DNA of 64,000 bases from Streptomyces griseus. GTDB lineage: Bacteria > Bdellovibrionota > Bdellovibrionia > Bdellovibrionales > Bdellovibrionaceae. A model generated the notes under the pieces. That model did no database searches, had not been told where the DNA came from, and saw nothing but the letters and a program-made list of their open reading frames with translations. The DNA is taken from assembly GCA_943330705.2 (NCBI GenBank), contig CALQIT020000002.1, positions 1-64,000 on the forward strand. Direction: 5' to 3'. The translations under genes were made by a program, and so were the position numbers. The first letter of the stretch is position 1; each line of letters opens with the position of its first letter. This document shows, in pieces, positions 7,613 to 16,836 of the stretch.

Positions 7613-9070
7613 TTGATTCAAGACTATATCGACGGAAAATGGGCTTCTTCCAGCGCAAAAAATTCGGTGCCAATTATCAATCCTGCGGATGGCAAAGAAA
7701 TTAATTCTTGTCCGATGGGCACTGAGGCCGATGTTGCTCTTGCGGTTAAAGCGGCACATCAAGCTTTTCAACAATGGAAACTAGTTCCAGTCGTCGAGCG
7801 CATTCAATATCTTTTCAAACTAAAAACTCTTTTGGACGCCAATGTCGAAGAACTAGCCCGCTTAGTCACACAAGAGCACGGAAAAACTTTAGTTGAAGCC
7901 CGGGGCAGCGTGAAGCGCGGAATTCAAATGGTTGAAACTGCCACAGGAATGCCGACTTTCCAAAAAGGCGAATTTCTAGAGGACATCGCGCGCGGAATCG
8001 ACTGCGTAACCATGAAACAACCGATGGGTGTTTTTGCTGGCATCGCCCCCTTTAATTTTCCAGCCATGGTGCCTTTTTGGTTTTGGCCCTTTGCTATCGC
8101 TTCCGGAAATACTTTTGTTTTAAAGCCCAGCGAAAGAGTGCCGCTGACTCAGCAATTGATTTTTAAATTGATCGAGCAAACGGGCTTGCCAAAAGGGGTT
8201 ATGAATCTAGTGCACGGTGGGAAAGAAGTCGTCACAGCCCTATGCACACATCCTGACGTTAAGGGTGTTTGTTTCGTTGGCTCAACCCCTGTTGCAAAAT
8301 ACGTTTATACAACAGCCTCAGCCCTTGGCAAAAGGGCACAGGCACTGGGCGGAGCAAAAAACTTTATGGTCGTCTTACCTGATGCAACCATAGATAAATC
8401 CGTTGCAACAGCCTTAGAATCTGTCATTGGTTGTGCCGGCGAACGCTGCCTTGCTGGCTCAGTTATCATTTGCGTTGGCGATGAGACCTACAAACAAGTC
8501 AAAGAACGAATGGTAAAATCAGCCTCAGATGTTTCCATCGGCAATGGCATGGATCCAAATGTGCAAATGGGTCCGGTGATTTCGCAAGAATCCAAAGAAA
8601 GAATCAAAGGGCTTATTCAGTCGGCGGTCGACGAGGGCGCTCAACTTCTAGTTGACGGTCGAAAAGACGTTGACCACTTGCCTGGATTCTTTCTAAAGCC
8701 AAGTGTCATTGGCGAGGTCAGTGAAAAAATGAGAGTGGCGAAAGAAGAAATTTTTGGCCCTGTCGTTCTACTCGCAAAAGTGAAAACTTTTGATGAGGCC
8801 ATTTCCTGGATCAATCGCTGCTCGTTTGCCAATACCACGACCCTTTTCACTTCGAGTGGTCCTGCCGCTCGCAAATTTTGCAGTGAAATCGCCCCAACTA
8901 TGATTGGGATCAATATCGGCGTTCCGGCACCAATGTCTTTTTTTAGCTTCGGAGGATCTCGGGATTCATTTTTTGGCGACATCAAGGCACATGGTGCATC
9001 CTCTGTAAATTTCTTCACTGAAGAAAAAATAATTACTCAAAGATGGATGTCAGACGCCAACGTCTGGTAA
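7613..9070 (+). CDS. mmsA: Acylating malonate/methylmalonate-semialdehyde dehydrogenase
   Basis: An aldehyde dehydrogenase of 485 residues that converts (methyl)malonic semialdehyde with CoA and NAD+ to acetyl-CoA or propionyl-CoA and CO2. The family signature is GCAGERCLAG with the catalytic Cys near residue 279; APFNFPAMVP and FVGSTPVA are also as in MmsA/IolA. The longest frame begins with GTG at 7559, but the TTG at 7613 has a ribosome binding site (GAGGGG, six bases away) and gives the usual family length and start QDYIDGKW. It is first of the pyrimidine operon, 19 bases before dihydropyrimidinase, and performs its last step: malonic semialdehyde (from uracil) and methylmalonic semialdehyde (from thymine). 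Confidence 0.93.
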   Translation: MIQDYIDGKWASSSAKNSVPIINPADGKEINSCPMGTEADVALAVKAAHQAFQQWKLVPVVERIQYLFKLKTLLDANVEELARLVTQEHGKTLVEARGSVKRGIQMVETATGMPTFQKGEFLEDIARGIDCVTMKQPMGVFAGIAPFNFPAMVPFWFWPFAIASGNTFVLKPSERVPLTQQLIFKLIEQTGLPKGVMNLVHGGKEVVTALCTHPDVKGVCFVGSTPVAKYVYTTASALGKRAQALGGAKNFMVVLPDATIDKSVATALESVIGCAGERCLAGSVIICVGDETYKQVKERMVKSASDVSIGNGMDPNVQMGPVISQESKERIKGLIQSAVDEGAQLLVDGRKDVDHLPGFFLKPSVIGEVSEKMRVAKEEIFGPVVLLAKVKTFDEAISWINRCSFANTTTLFTSSGPAARKFCSEIAPTMIGINIGVPAPMSFFSFGGSRDSFFGDIKAHGASSVNFFTEEKIITQRWMSDANVW

Positions 9071-9089
9071 ATACTCGGAGGATTTAACA

Positions 9090-10481
9090 ATGAGCACTTT
9101 ACTTATTAAAAATGGGACTGTGGTGACGGCTTCTGATATTCAAGAGGCCGATGTTTATATCGAGGGTGAACAAATTCATACCATCGGCAAAAATCTGCAA
9201 CTGAAAGCAGACCGGGTCATCGACGCTGACGGCTGCTATTTATTGCCCGGCGGAATCGATGCCCACACCCATATGGAATTGCCATTTATGGGAACTTTTT
9301 CCAGCGACACTTTCGAAAGTGGAACTCTGGCGGGATTGCACGGGGGAACAACGACAATTATCGACTTTGCCATTCAGTCCCAAGGGCAAAGTATGACGGC
9401 GGCCCTCAATGCCTGGCACGAAAAGGCCGATGGCAAAGCTGTTGGTGACTACGCCTTTCACTTGGCCGTGACCGACTTTAATGAATCTACAAAAAAAGAA
9501 GTCCAGACCCTGATCGAAGAGCGCGGGGTTTCCTCTTTTAAAACATTCATGGCCTACAAAGGGGCTTTGATGTTGGACGACCGACAAATTATTGGCCTGA
9601 TGAAAGAAGTCAAAAAGCATGGTGGCATGGTCACAACCCACGCCGAAAATGGCGACCTCGTTGATACCCTGATAGCCGAGAACCGAGCTCAAGGAAATTT
9701 GGGCCCCGAATACCATCCACTGTCGAGACCACCCATTTGTGAGGCCGAAGCCACCGGTCGCATACTGGATATCGCCTATCAAGGCGGACACCCGCTTTAT
9801 ATTGTTCATTTGACTTGCGAAGATGCCCTCAATCGCGTGCGCCAAGCGACGATGCGCAATCAAAAGGTATTTCTAGAAACCTGCGTGCAATATTTGTTAC
9901 TGGATGACTCGGTCTATAAAGAAAAAGATTTTGCCGGTTCAAAATACGTCATGAGTCCTCCGATCCGCAAAAAAACCGATCAAGAAGCTTTGTGGATGGG
10001 AATCCAACAAAATTTGATCGAGGTTGTCGCTACGGACCATTGCCCGTTCTGCATGGATCAGAAACGCATGGGTGAAAAAGATTTTTCAAAAATTCCAAAT
10101 GGTGCACCCGGTGTCGAAAACCGAATGGAACTGATGTTTTCCGAAGGTGTTCTTAAAAACCGTATTAGTCTGCACAAGTTTGTAGATTTAACCGCCACCG
10201 CACCGGCAAAAATATTCGGCCTGTTCCCGCGCAAAGGCACCATCGCCGTCGGCACCGACGCTGACATCGTTATCTTTGATCCCAAGAAACAGCATACGCT
10301 TTCTGCTAAGACTCACCACATGAACTGTGACTACAGCCTTTATGAGGGGTGGAAAGTCCAGGGCAAATGCCGCACTACCATTTTACGTGGAACAGTAGCT
10401 GTTGATGAAGGCAAAGCTTTAGTTGGTAAAGGATTCGGAAAGTATTTGAAACGAAATAAATTAGGAGCAGCTCATGTCTAG
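9090..10481 (+). CDS. hydA: Dihydropyrimidinase
   Basis: A 463-residue amidohydrolase that opens dihydrouracil and dihydrothymine to N-carbamoyl-beta-alanine and its methyl homologue. It has the zinc motif GIDAHTHME (His59, His61), the carboxylated lysine region FKTFMAYKG (Lys157), THAENGD, HLTCEDA and VVATDHCPF, all as in D-hydantoinase/dihydropyrimidinase. The ribosome binding site GGAGG lies before the ATG, and the 3' end overlaps the next gene by eight bases. With preTA upstream in the pathway and beta-ureidopropionase next to it, a dihydropyrimidine substrate is much more likely than a hydantoin. Confidence 0.95.
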   Translation: MSTLLIKNGTVVTASDIQEADVYIEGEQIHTIGKNLQLKADRVIDADGCYLLPGGIDAHTHMELPFMGTFSSDTFESGTLAGLHGGTTTIIDFAIQSQGQSMTAALNAWHEKADGKAVGDYAFHLAVTDFNESTKKEVQTLIEERGVSSFKTFMAYKGALMLDDRQIIGLMKEVKKHGGMVTTHAENGDLVDTLIAENRAQGNLGPEYHPLSRPPICEAEATGRILDIAYQGGHPLYIVHLTCEDALNRVRQATMRNQKVFLETCVQYLLLDDSVYKEKDFAGSKYVMSPPIRKKTDQEALWMGIQQNLIEVVATDHCPFCMDQKRMGEKDFSKIPNGAPGVENRMELMFSEGVLKNRISLHKFVDLTATAPAKIFGLFPRKGTIAVGTDADIVIFDPKKQHTLSAKTHHMNCDYSLYEGWKVQGKCRTTILRGTVAVDEGKALVGKGFGKYLKRNKLGAAHV

Positions 10482-11340
10482 AATCGTAAAGTCAGCTTTA
10501 ATTCAAGTCGCAAATAAATTGGACACCGCCGCAAGCTGTGAAGAACACCGCAAAGCAATGATCGAAGCCCATCTTCCCTACATCGATAGGGCAGGCAAGA
10601 TGGGTGTGCAGATGCTGTGTTTTCAAGAAATTTTTACCGGACCCTATTTCTGTCCATCCCAAGATAAAAAATGGTATGGCTTGGCCGAAGCTATTCCCGA
10701 CGGCCCAACCACCAAACTAATGTGTGAATACGCCAAAAAATACAATATGGTGATTGTCGTTCCGATCTACGAAGAACATATGACTGGCGTTTACTATAAC
10801 ACGGCCGCGGTTATTGATGCTGACGGAAAATACCTTGGCAAGTATCGCAAAAATCATATTCCACAGGTCGCTGGATTCTGGGAGAAATTCTTTTTCAAAC
10901 CAGGCAATTTGGGCTATCCCGTTTTCAATACCGCCTATGGTAAAGTTGGCGTTTATATTTGTTACGATCGTCATTTTCCTGAAGGAGCCAGAGCTTTGGG
11001 TATCAATGGTGCGGAAATTATTTTCAATCCTTCAGCAACGGTGGCTGGTCTTTCTCAGTATTTATGGGAGCTCGAACAGCCAGCGCATGCTGCGGCCAAT
11101 GGATATTTTGTTGGCGCGATCAACCGTGTTGGTAAAGAAGCCCCTTGGAATATCGGTGAATTTTACGGAACCTCGTATTTTGCAAATCCCCGTGGTCAAA
11201 TTATTGCCAAAGCATCAAAGGACAAAGATGAAATGGTTGTCGCTGATTTGAACTTTGATGAAATCCGCGAAATCCGCGACCTTTGGCAATTCTACCGGGA
11301 TCGTCGTCCAGAAACCTACAGCCCACTAACGGATCTCTAA
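10474..11340 (+). CDS. Beta-ureidopropionase, nitrilase superfamily
   Basis: A 288-residue carbon-nitrogen hydrolase that removes the carbamoyl group of N-carbamoyl-beta-alanine (or beta-aminoisobutyrate), giving the beta-amino acid, CO2 and ammonia. The nitrilase triad is visible: Glu52 in CFQEIF, Lys126 in KYRKNHIPQ and Cys163 in YICYDRHFPE. The overall form is that of the UPB1-like branch rather than of the M20 peptidase-like beta-ureidopropionase found in many other bacteria. Its start overlaps dihydropyrimidinase by eight bases, which suggests translational coupling. Confidence 0.93.
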   Translation: MSRIVKSALIQVANKLDTAASCEEHRKAMIEAHLPYIDRAGKMGVQMLCFQEIFTGPYFCPSQDKKWYGLAEAIPDGPTTKLMCEYAKKYNMVIVVPIYEEHMTGVYYNTAAVIDADGKYLGKYRKNHIPQVAGFWEKFFFKPGNLGYPVFNTAYGKVGVYICYDRHFPEGARALGINGAEIIFNPSATVAGLSQYLWELEQPAHAAANGYFVGAINRVGKEAPWNIGEFYGTSYFANPRGQIIAKASKDKDEMVVADLNFDEIREIRDLWQFYRDRRPETYSPLTDL

Positions 11341-11461
11341 GGCTCAGCCGCGTCAGAAGAGATTTGTTCAACTGCCGCTGCTAGGACTGCTACTACTTAA
11401 AATTCATAGCTTTCAACGCTTAAAAAAACGTTCTTTGCTATTTCTGCACAAGGGGCCAAAC

Positions 11462-12781
11462 ATGGGTCAAAATAAATTCCGCAGCAACGACGAGCTCATT
11501 GCCTTTCGAAAAAAACATTTTCTGCCAACGGCGGGTCTTTACCATAAAGAGCCTATCCAGATTGTAAAAGCCGAAGGGGAATATGTTTGGGACTCAAACG
11601 GAGTACGCTATTTGGATGCTATCGGTGGAATTATTTGTATTTCAGCGGGCCACAATCATCCAAAGATAAAAGACGGAATTAAAAATTTGCTGGAAAAAAA
11701 CATGATCCAGCACACCAGCACCCTATATTTGAATGAGCAAATTATTGATGCCGCCGAAGCTTTGCTTGAAGAAGCACCCGAAGGCCTTGATCGTGTGGCA
11801 TTCACAAACTCGGGTTCTGAAGCGAACGAACTAGCTTTTATGGCTGCCCGACATGCCACCGGCGAAACAATGATTGTTAACCTTCGCCATTCTTATCATG
11901 GTGGAACATCGGCGGCACTGGCCAGCTGTGGCCATGGAACTTGGCGCTTTCGCGCGCAACCCGTTGCCAACACCACTTCAGCGATGGAACCCTACTGCTA
12001 TCGCTGTCCTTTTGGAAAAGTACCTACAAGCTGTGAATTTGAATGTGCAAAAAATGTTGAAACCACAATTCAAACCTCTACTCACGGTAAGATTGCCGCA
12101 TTTGTTGCAGAACCGGTAATGGGCGTCGGTGGTTTTATTGCTCCGAAAAAAGAATACTTTGATTTAGTTGCAAAGATTGTTCACAACTATGGCGGGAAAT
12201 ACATCAGCGATGAAGTGCAAACCGGAGCTGGCCGCTGCGGACAGGACTTTCTATTGACCAAATCCTTAGAGATCAAAGCTGATGTCGTAACCATGGCCAA
12301 AGGTTTTGGCAACGGAGCTGCCATCGGTGCGGTACTGATGAAAACTGAGGTTGCGGAAAAGATGGCGGGAAAATCTTATTTCAATACTTTCGGGGGAGAT
12401 CCCTACCAGACCCTGCAGGCCAAGCTAACAATGGATATCATCAAAGAAGACAAGCTGGTTGAAAACGCTAAAAACATGGGCAAGCTAATTACAGATGGTC
12501 TTACGCAAATGATGAAGAAGTATCCAATCATGGGTGACGTGCGAGGCCGCGGACTATTACTAGGAATTGAACTAGTTAAAGATCAGAAAACTAAAACCCA
12601 CGCCAGCGATGAAACCGCTCGGTTTATGGATATCTGCAAAGACAAAGGCCTTTTACTAGGTAAAGGTGGGTTGATGGGAAATGTCGTTCGTATTGCGCCC
12701 CCCATTTCAATTAAAAAAGATCAAGTGCATTCCATGTTGGAAATCATGGATCAAGCCTTTGCAGAATTAGCTAAGGGGTAA
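11462..12781 (+). CDS. Class III aminotransferase (beta-alanine/AGXT2-like)
   Basis: A 439-residue PLP enzyme with SGSEANELA, the cofactor Asp segment YISDEVQTG and the Schiff-base lysine in VTMAKGFGNG (about residue 280). The family is the AGXT2 / beta-alanine and beta-aminoisobutyrate aminotransferase group. In this operon it would convert beta-alanine and 3-aminoisobutyrate to their semialdehydes, feeding MmsA. A Cys-rich stretch, CYRCPFGKVPTSCEFEC, is present as in AGXT2-type enzymes. The start at 11462 is chosen because of an AGGGG site six bases before the ATG; the longer frame begins with a TTG at 11435. It follows beta-ureidopropionase by 121 bases. Confidence 0.9.
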   Translation: MGQNKFRSNDELIAFRKKHFLPTAGLYHKEPIQIVKAEGEYVWDSNGVRYLDAIGGIICISAGHNHPKIKDGIKNLLEKNMIQHTSTLYLNEQIIDAAEALLEEAPEGLDRVAFTNSGSEANELAFMAARHATGETMIVNLRHSYHGGTSAALASCGHGTWRFRAQPVANTTSAMEPYCYRCPFGKVPTSCEFECAKNVETTIQTSTHGKIAAFVAEPVMGVGGFIAPKKEYFDLVAKIVHNYGGKYISDEVQTGAGRCGQDFLLTKSLEIKADVVTMAKGFGNGAAIGAVLMKTEVAEKMAGKSYFNTFGGDPYQTLQAKLTMDIIKEDKLVENAKNMGKLITDGLTQMMKKYPIMGDVRGRGLLLGIELVKDQKTKTHASDETARFMDICKDKGLLLGKGGLMGNVVRIAPPISIKKDQVHSMLEIMDQAFAELAKG

Positions 12782-12785
12782 GTGA

Positions 12786-14096
12786 ATGAAATACGACGAA
12801 GTCTTCTGTGATATCAATAAACCGTTTGACCTGAAAAATGCGCAGGTCGAAGCAAATCGTTGCTACTATTGCTATGATGCCCCATGCATAGAAGCTTGTC
12901 CCACCGCAATTGATATTCCAAGTTTCATTCGTAAGATTTCCAATGAAAATATTCGCGGTGCTGCCATGGATATTCTTAGCGCCAATATTATGGGTGGCAC
13001 TTGTGCCAGAGCCTGTCCCGTAGAGACCTTGTGCCAACAGGCCTGTGTCAGGGAAAAATCAGAAAAACAGCCGGTTGCCATAGGTTTACTGCAAAGATTT
13101 GCAACAGATCAGTTTTTTAAAACAGGCGAACAGCCCTTCAAACAAGGACCTTTAAACGGAAAAAAAATAGCCGTCGTTGGCGCTGGACCAGCAGGTCTTT
13201 CTTGTGCACATAAGCTGGCAACCCTTGGCTATCAAATTACAATTTTTGAAGCCCGTGAAAAACCCGGAGGCTTAAACGAATACGGACTTGCCCCCTATAA
13301 AATGACTGATGGCTTTGCGCAAAAAGAAGTGGATTTTATTTTGGGTGTCGGGGGAATCGAAGTTCGTAACAATTCAATCTTGGGTAAGAACATCAGTTTG
13401 TCTGAACTGCAAAAAAACTTCGCAGCTGTTTTCATCGGACTGGGATTAGGTGGGGTCAACGCTTTGAATGTCCCCGGCGAAGAGCTTAGTGGTGTCTTAG
13501 ACGCCGCCAAATATATTGAAAAAATTAGACAAAGTAGAAGTTTTTCTGACTTGGCAGTTGGTCGCCATATTGTTGTCATCGGCGGCGGAAATACCGCGGT
13601 TGATATCGCCATACAAATGAAAAAATTGGGAGCAGAATTTGTGACGATTGCCTATCGCCGCGGTTTTGCACAAATGGGTGCCACGCACCACGAACAGGAA
13701 CTTGCACAAACTAATGGTGTCTTGATTCAGACGTGGGTGCAACCGGTTCAAATTAACGGCCAAGCTGGTAAGGCCCAAGAAATTAAGTTAGAATATACCC
13801 AACTTAATCCAGACGGAAAACTGTCTGGAAACGGGCAGTTTTTGACTTTGAAAGCCGACCAGATTTTCAAAGCAATTGGGCAGACTCTTGAAAAAGAAAG
13901 TAGCCTTTCTTTAGGTGTTAAAATCAGCGATGGAAAAATTCAGGTGAACCAGGATTTAGAAACTTCTGTGCCTGGCATTTTTGCTGGTGGTGATTGCATT
14001 GCTTTAGGCGAAGACCTCACCGTGACCTCAGTTCAGCAGGGCAAACTTGCGGCTCTTGCAATCCATAAAAAATTAGGGGGTAAGTCAAATGGCTGA
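12786..14096 (+). CDS. preT: NAD-dependent dihydropyrimidine dehydrogenase, flavin/FeS subunit PreT
   Basis: A 436-residue subunit that passes electrons between NAD(P)H and the pyrimidine-binding subunit. Cys26/29/34/38 (CYYCYDAPCIEAC) and Cys73/77/83/87 (CARACPVETLCQQAC) would hold two iron-sulfur clusters as in glutamate-synthase small-subunit-like proteins. FAD binding is at VVGAGPAGLSC (about 131-140) and NAD(P) binding at VVIGGGNTAVD (about 260). Together with PreA it corresponds to the N- and C-terminal parts of the single-chain eukaryotic DPYD. It starts four bases after the aminotransferase stop and overlaps preA by eight bases. Confidence 0.93.
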   Translation: MKYDEVFCDINKPFDLKNAQVEANRCYYCYDAPCIEACPTAIDIPSFIRKISNENIRGAAMDILSANIMGGTCARACPVETLCQQACVREKSEKQPVAIGLLQRFATDQFFKTGEQPFKQGPLNGKKIAVVGAGPAGLSCAHKLATLGYQITIFEAREKPGGLNEYGLAPYKMTDGFAQKEVDFILGVGGIEVRNNSILGKNISLSELQKNFAAVFIGLGLGGVNALNVPGEELSGVLDAAKYIEKIRQSRSFSDLAVGRHIVVIGGGNTAVDIAIQMKKLGAEFVTIAYRRGFAQMGATHHEQELAQTNGVLIQTWVQPVQINGQAGKAQEIKLEYTQLNPDGKLSGNGQFLTLKADQIFKAIGQTLEKESSLSLGVKISDGKIQVNQDLETSVPGIFAGGDCIALGEDLTVTSVQQGKLAALAIHKKLGGKSNG

Positions 14097-15351
14097 TCTA
14101 AGCTGTCGTATTGCAGGGGTAAAATCACCCAATCCATTTTGGCTGGCTTCGGCCCCCCCTACTGACAAGAAATATAATGTCGAGCGAGCTTTCAAGGCCG
14201 GCTGGGGCGGTGTTGTTTGGAAAACTTTAGGCGAAGATCCACCTGTCGTAAACGTGTCTTCTCGTTATGGTGCAGTTGAAATTAAGGGCCAAAAAATGAT
14301 GGGCCTAAATAATATTGAACTGATCACAGATCGACCACTTGAATTGAATCTACAAGAAATCAAAGAGGTCAAACGCGATTGGCCGGATCGGGCCATGATT
14401 GTTTCTTTAATGGTTCCCTGCAACGAAGAGAGTTGGAAAAAAATCCTTAAGCGCGTCGAAGAAACCAATGCCGACGGTGTCGAGTTAAATTTTGGTTGTC
14501 CCCATGGCATGAGCGAACGGGGTATGGGCTCGGCGATTGGCCAAGTTCCAGAATATATCGAAATGGTCACCCGATGGTGTAAGGCCAACACGCGAATGCC
14601 GGTGTTTGTTAAGCTGACGCCGAATATTACGGATATTCGAGGACCTGCCCGGGCCGCCAAAGCCGGTGGTGCTGATGCCGTTTCATTAATTAACACGATC
14701 AATTCAATCACCTCTGTGGATTTGGACCTGATGGCGCCACGACCCACGGTCGGCGGCAAAGGAACCCATGGCGGATACTGCGGGCCTGCTGTAAAACCGA
14801 TTGCTTTGAATATGGTTGCCGAAATTGCGCGGGACCCAGCGACTTTCGGGCTGCCTATTTCCGGCATTGGCGGAATTTCAAACTGGAAGGACGCCGCCGA
14901 ATTTATTTCTTTAGGCAGTGGCTCGGTCCAAGTTTGCACAGCAGCCATGCACTACGGCTTTAAAATTGTCTCGGATATGACCGATGGCCTTAGCAACTGG
15001 ATGGACAGCAAGGGTTATAAACGCCTGGAAGATTTCATGGGCAAAGCCGTTGGCAATATTCGCAACTGGAATGAGCTGGATCTAAATTTTCAAACTATTG
15101 CGCATATCGAGCAAGACAAGTGCATCCAATGTGGCCTGTGTTATATCGCCTGCGAAGACACTTCACACCAATCCATTTCTGCGACGAAAAGTGCGGGCCA
15201 AACAAAATACGAAGTCATCGACAAAGAATGTGTCGGATGTAACTTGTGTGCCATTATTTGCCCAGTGGACTGCATCACAATGCTCCCGCAAACTACCAAT
15301 AAACCTTATTTGCCGTGGACAAGTCATCCCAATAACCCAATGAGAAAATAA
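14089..15351 (+). CDS. preA: Dihydropyrimidine dehydrogenase, FMN/FeS subunit PreA
   Basis: A 420-residue subunit that reduces uracil and thymine at an FMN-containing TIM barrel of the dihydroorotate-dehydrogenase type (NPFWLASAPPT, ELNFGCPHGM, FVKLTPNITD, PISGIGGISNW). The C-terminal 80 residues add two 4Fe-4S motifs, CIQCGLCYIAC and CVGCNLCAIICP. This domain order is diagnostic for PreA. It has a GGGGG-type ribosome binding site inside the end of preT and is followed after four bases by the transporter gene. First step of the pathway. Confidence 0.95.
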   Translation: MADLSCRIAGVKSPNPFWLASAPPTDKKYNVERAFKAGWGGVVWKTLGEDPPVVNVSSRYGAVEIKGQKMMGLNNIELITDRPLELNLQEIKEVKRDWPDRAMIVSLMVPCNEESWKKILKRVEETNADGVELNFGCPHGMSERGMGSAIGQVPEYIEMVTRWCKANTRMPVFVKLTPNITDIRGPARAAKAGGADAVSLINTINSITSVDLDLMAPRPTVGGKGTHGGYCGPAVKPIALNMVAEIARDPATFGLPISGIGGISNWKDAAEFISLGSGSVQVCTAAMHYGFKIVSDMTDGLSNWMDSKGYKRLEDFMGKAVGNIRNWNELDLNFQTIAHIEQDKCIQCGLCYIACEDTSHQSISATKSAGQTKYEVIDKECVGCNLCAIICPVDCITMLPQTTNKPYLPWTSHPNNPMRK

Positions 15352-15355
15352 AAAC

Positions 15356-16792
15356 ATGAGCTATAGCAACGAAGATCTTGCCGCCGTTCCACTAGAGAAA
15401 CGCACTTGGGAAACCTGGAACTTTGCAGCCCTGTGGATCAGCATGAGTTTGTGTATTCCCACCTACATGCTGGCAAGTTCTTTGATCGAGGGCGGAATGA
15501 ATTGGTGGCAGGCCATTCTGACCATCTTTCTTGGCAACAGTATTGTTTTAGTTCCCATGCTTTTAAATGGGCATGCCGGGACAAAGTACGGAATTCCCTT
15601 TCCCGTTTTTGCCCGAGCAAGTTTTGGAATTCGCGGGGCGAACTTACCTGCGCTGTTAAGGGCAATCGTCGCTTGCGGTTGGTTCGGCATTCAAACCTGG
15701 ATTGGTGGCTTTGCCATTTTTCAACTTTGTAAGGTTTGGCTGCCCGAAATCGCAGGACTACCAGCGATTTTCCCGCCCTCTTGGGGCCTAGAAACCGGTC
15801 CAGCGATTACTTTTTTCGCGTTTTGGTTATTGAACATGTATGTTGTTTACCTGGGGGTCGACAGCATCAAAAAACTTCTGGTTTTCAAAGCTATCTTTTT
15901 GCCGGTGGCAGCACTGGCACTGCTTTGGTGGGCAATTTCCGCAAGTCACGGGCTGGGGCCAATTCTAAATCAGCCTTCGAAGTTCACAAATAGCGATCAG
16001 TTCTGGGCCTATTTTTTCCCCGCCTTAACCGGCATGGTTGGATTTTGGGCGACGTTATCTTTGAATATTCCCGACTTTACTCGCTATGCAAAATCACAGA
16101 AAGCCCAGATCCGGGGTCAGGCCATTGGACTACCGGCTTCAATGACTTTATTTGCCTTTGTGGGTGTTGCGGTAACCAGCGCAACGACTATCGTCTTTGG
16201 ACAAACCATCTGGGATCCGGTTATTTTGGCCGGAAAGTTTGATTCTAAAATTTTGGTAACTTTGGCAATGACCGCGGTTGCCATTTCTACCCTTGCGACA
16301 AATATCGCCGCCAATATTGTTAGTCCGGCAAATGACTTTTCAAATTTGAGTCCGCAAAAGATTAGTTTTCGGGTCGGCGGCTATATCACAGGGGTCATTG
16401 GAATTCTGATCTTTCCATGGAAACTCATTGCCGATCCACAGGGCTACATTTTCAAATGGCTAATTGCTTACTCAAGTCTGTTGGGTCCTATCGGCGGAAT
16501 TATGATTGCTGACTACTTCTTAATTCGAAAGAAAGAGCTTAAATTGGCGGACCTGTATAGTGCTGACGGCCAGTATTGGTTTACAAATGGAGTCAATACC
16601 AACGCGGTTATCGCCTTTTTGATCGGGGTTTTACCAAATGCACCTGGATTTTTGGCCGAAATTGGCTGGCTCGACAAAAACGGATCACTCCGTCATTTGG
16701 TGGGTCTTTACCACTATGCTTGGTTCATTGGATTTTTTGTTTCGGCATTTGTCTACTGGGCTTTAATGAAAAAATCATCAAGCAGGTCCTGA
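15356..16792 (+). CDS. NCS1 nucleobase:cation symporter
   Basis: A 478-residue inner-membrane protein with about 12 hydrophobic helices and the NCS1 N-terminal hallmark KRTWETWNFAALWISMS, plus the loop GIPFPVFARASFGIRGAN. NCS1 proteins import uracil, cytosine, allantoin or hydantoins with Na+ or H+. Position at the end of the pyrimidine operon, four bases after preA, makes uracil/thymine or dihydropyrimidines the likely substrates. No separate ribosome binding site is seen, which fits translational coupling with preA. Confidence 0.93.
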   Translation: MSYSNEDLAAVPLEKRTWETWNFAALWISMSLCIPTYMLASSLIEGGMNWWQAILTIFLGNSIVLVPMLLNGHAGTKYGIPFPVFARASFGIRGANLPALLRAIVACGWFGIQTWIGGFAIFQLCKVWLPEIAGLPAIFPPSWGLETGPAITFFAFWLLNMYVVYLGVDSIKKLLVFKAIFLPVAALALLWWAISASHGLGPILNQPSKFTNSDQFWAYFFPALTGMVGFWATLSLNIPDFTRYAKSQKAQIRGQAIGLPASMTLFAFVGVAVTSATTIVFGQTIWDPVILAGKFDSKILVTLAMTAVAISTLATNIAANIVSPANDFSNLSPQKISFRVGGYITGVIGILIFPWKLIADPQGYIFKWLIAYSSLLGPIGGIMIADYFLIRKKELKLADLYSADGQYWFTNGVNTNAVIAFLIGVLPNAPGFLAEIGWLDKNGSLRHLVGLYHYAWFIGFFVSAFVYWALMKKSSSRS

Positions 16793-16836
16793 GCACCTCT
16801 AGAATTTGATTTACATCTATTAGCCCTCAATGAAAA

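Noticed and set aside
9240-9863. 207-codon minus-strand frame inside the dihydropyrimidinase gene
   Set aside because: It is antisense to a clearly recognised enzyme and shows no protein family features.
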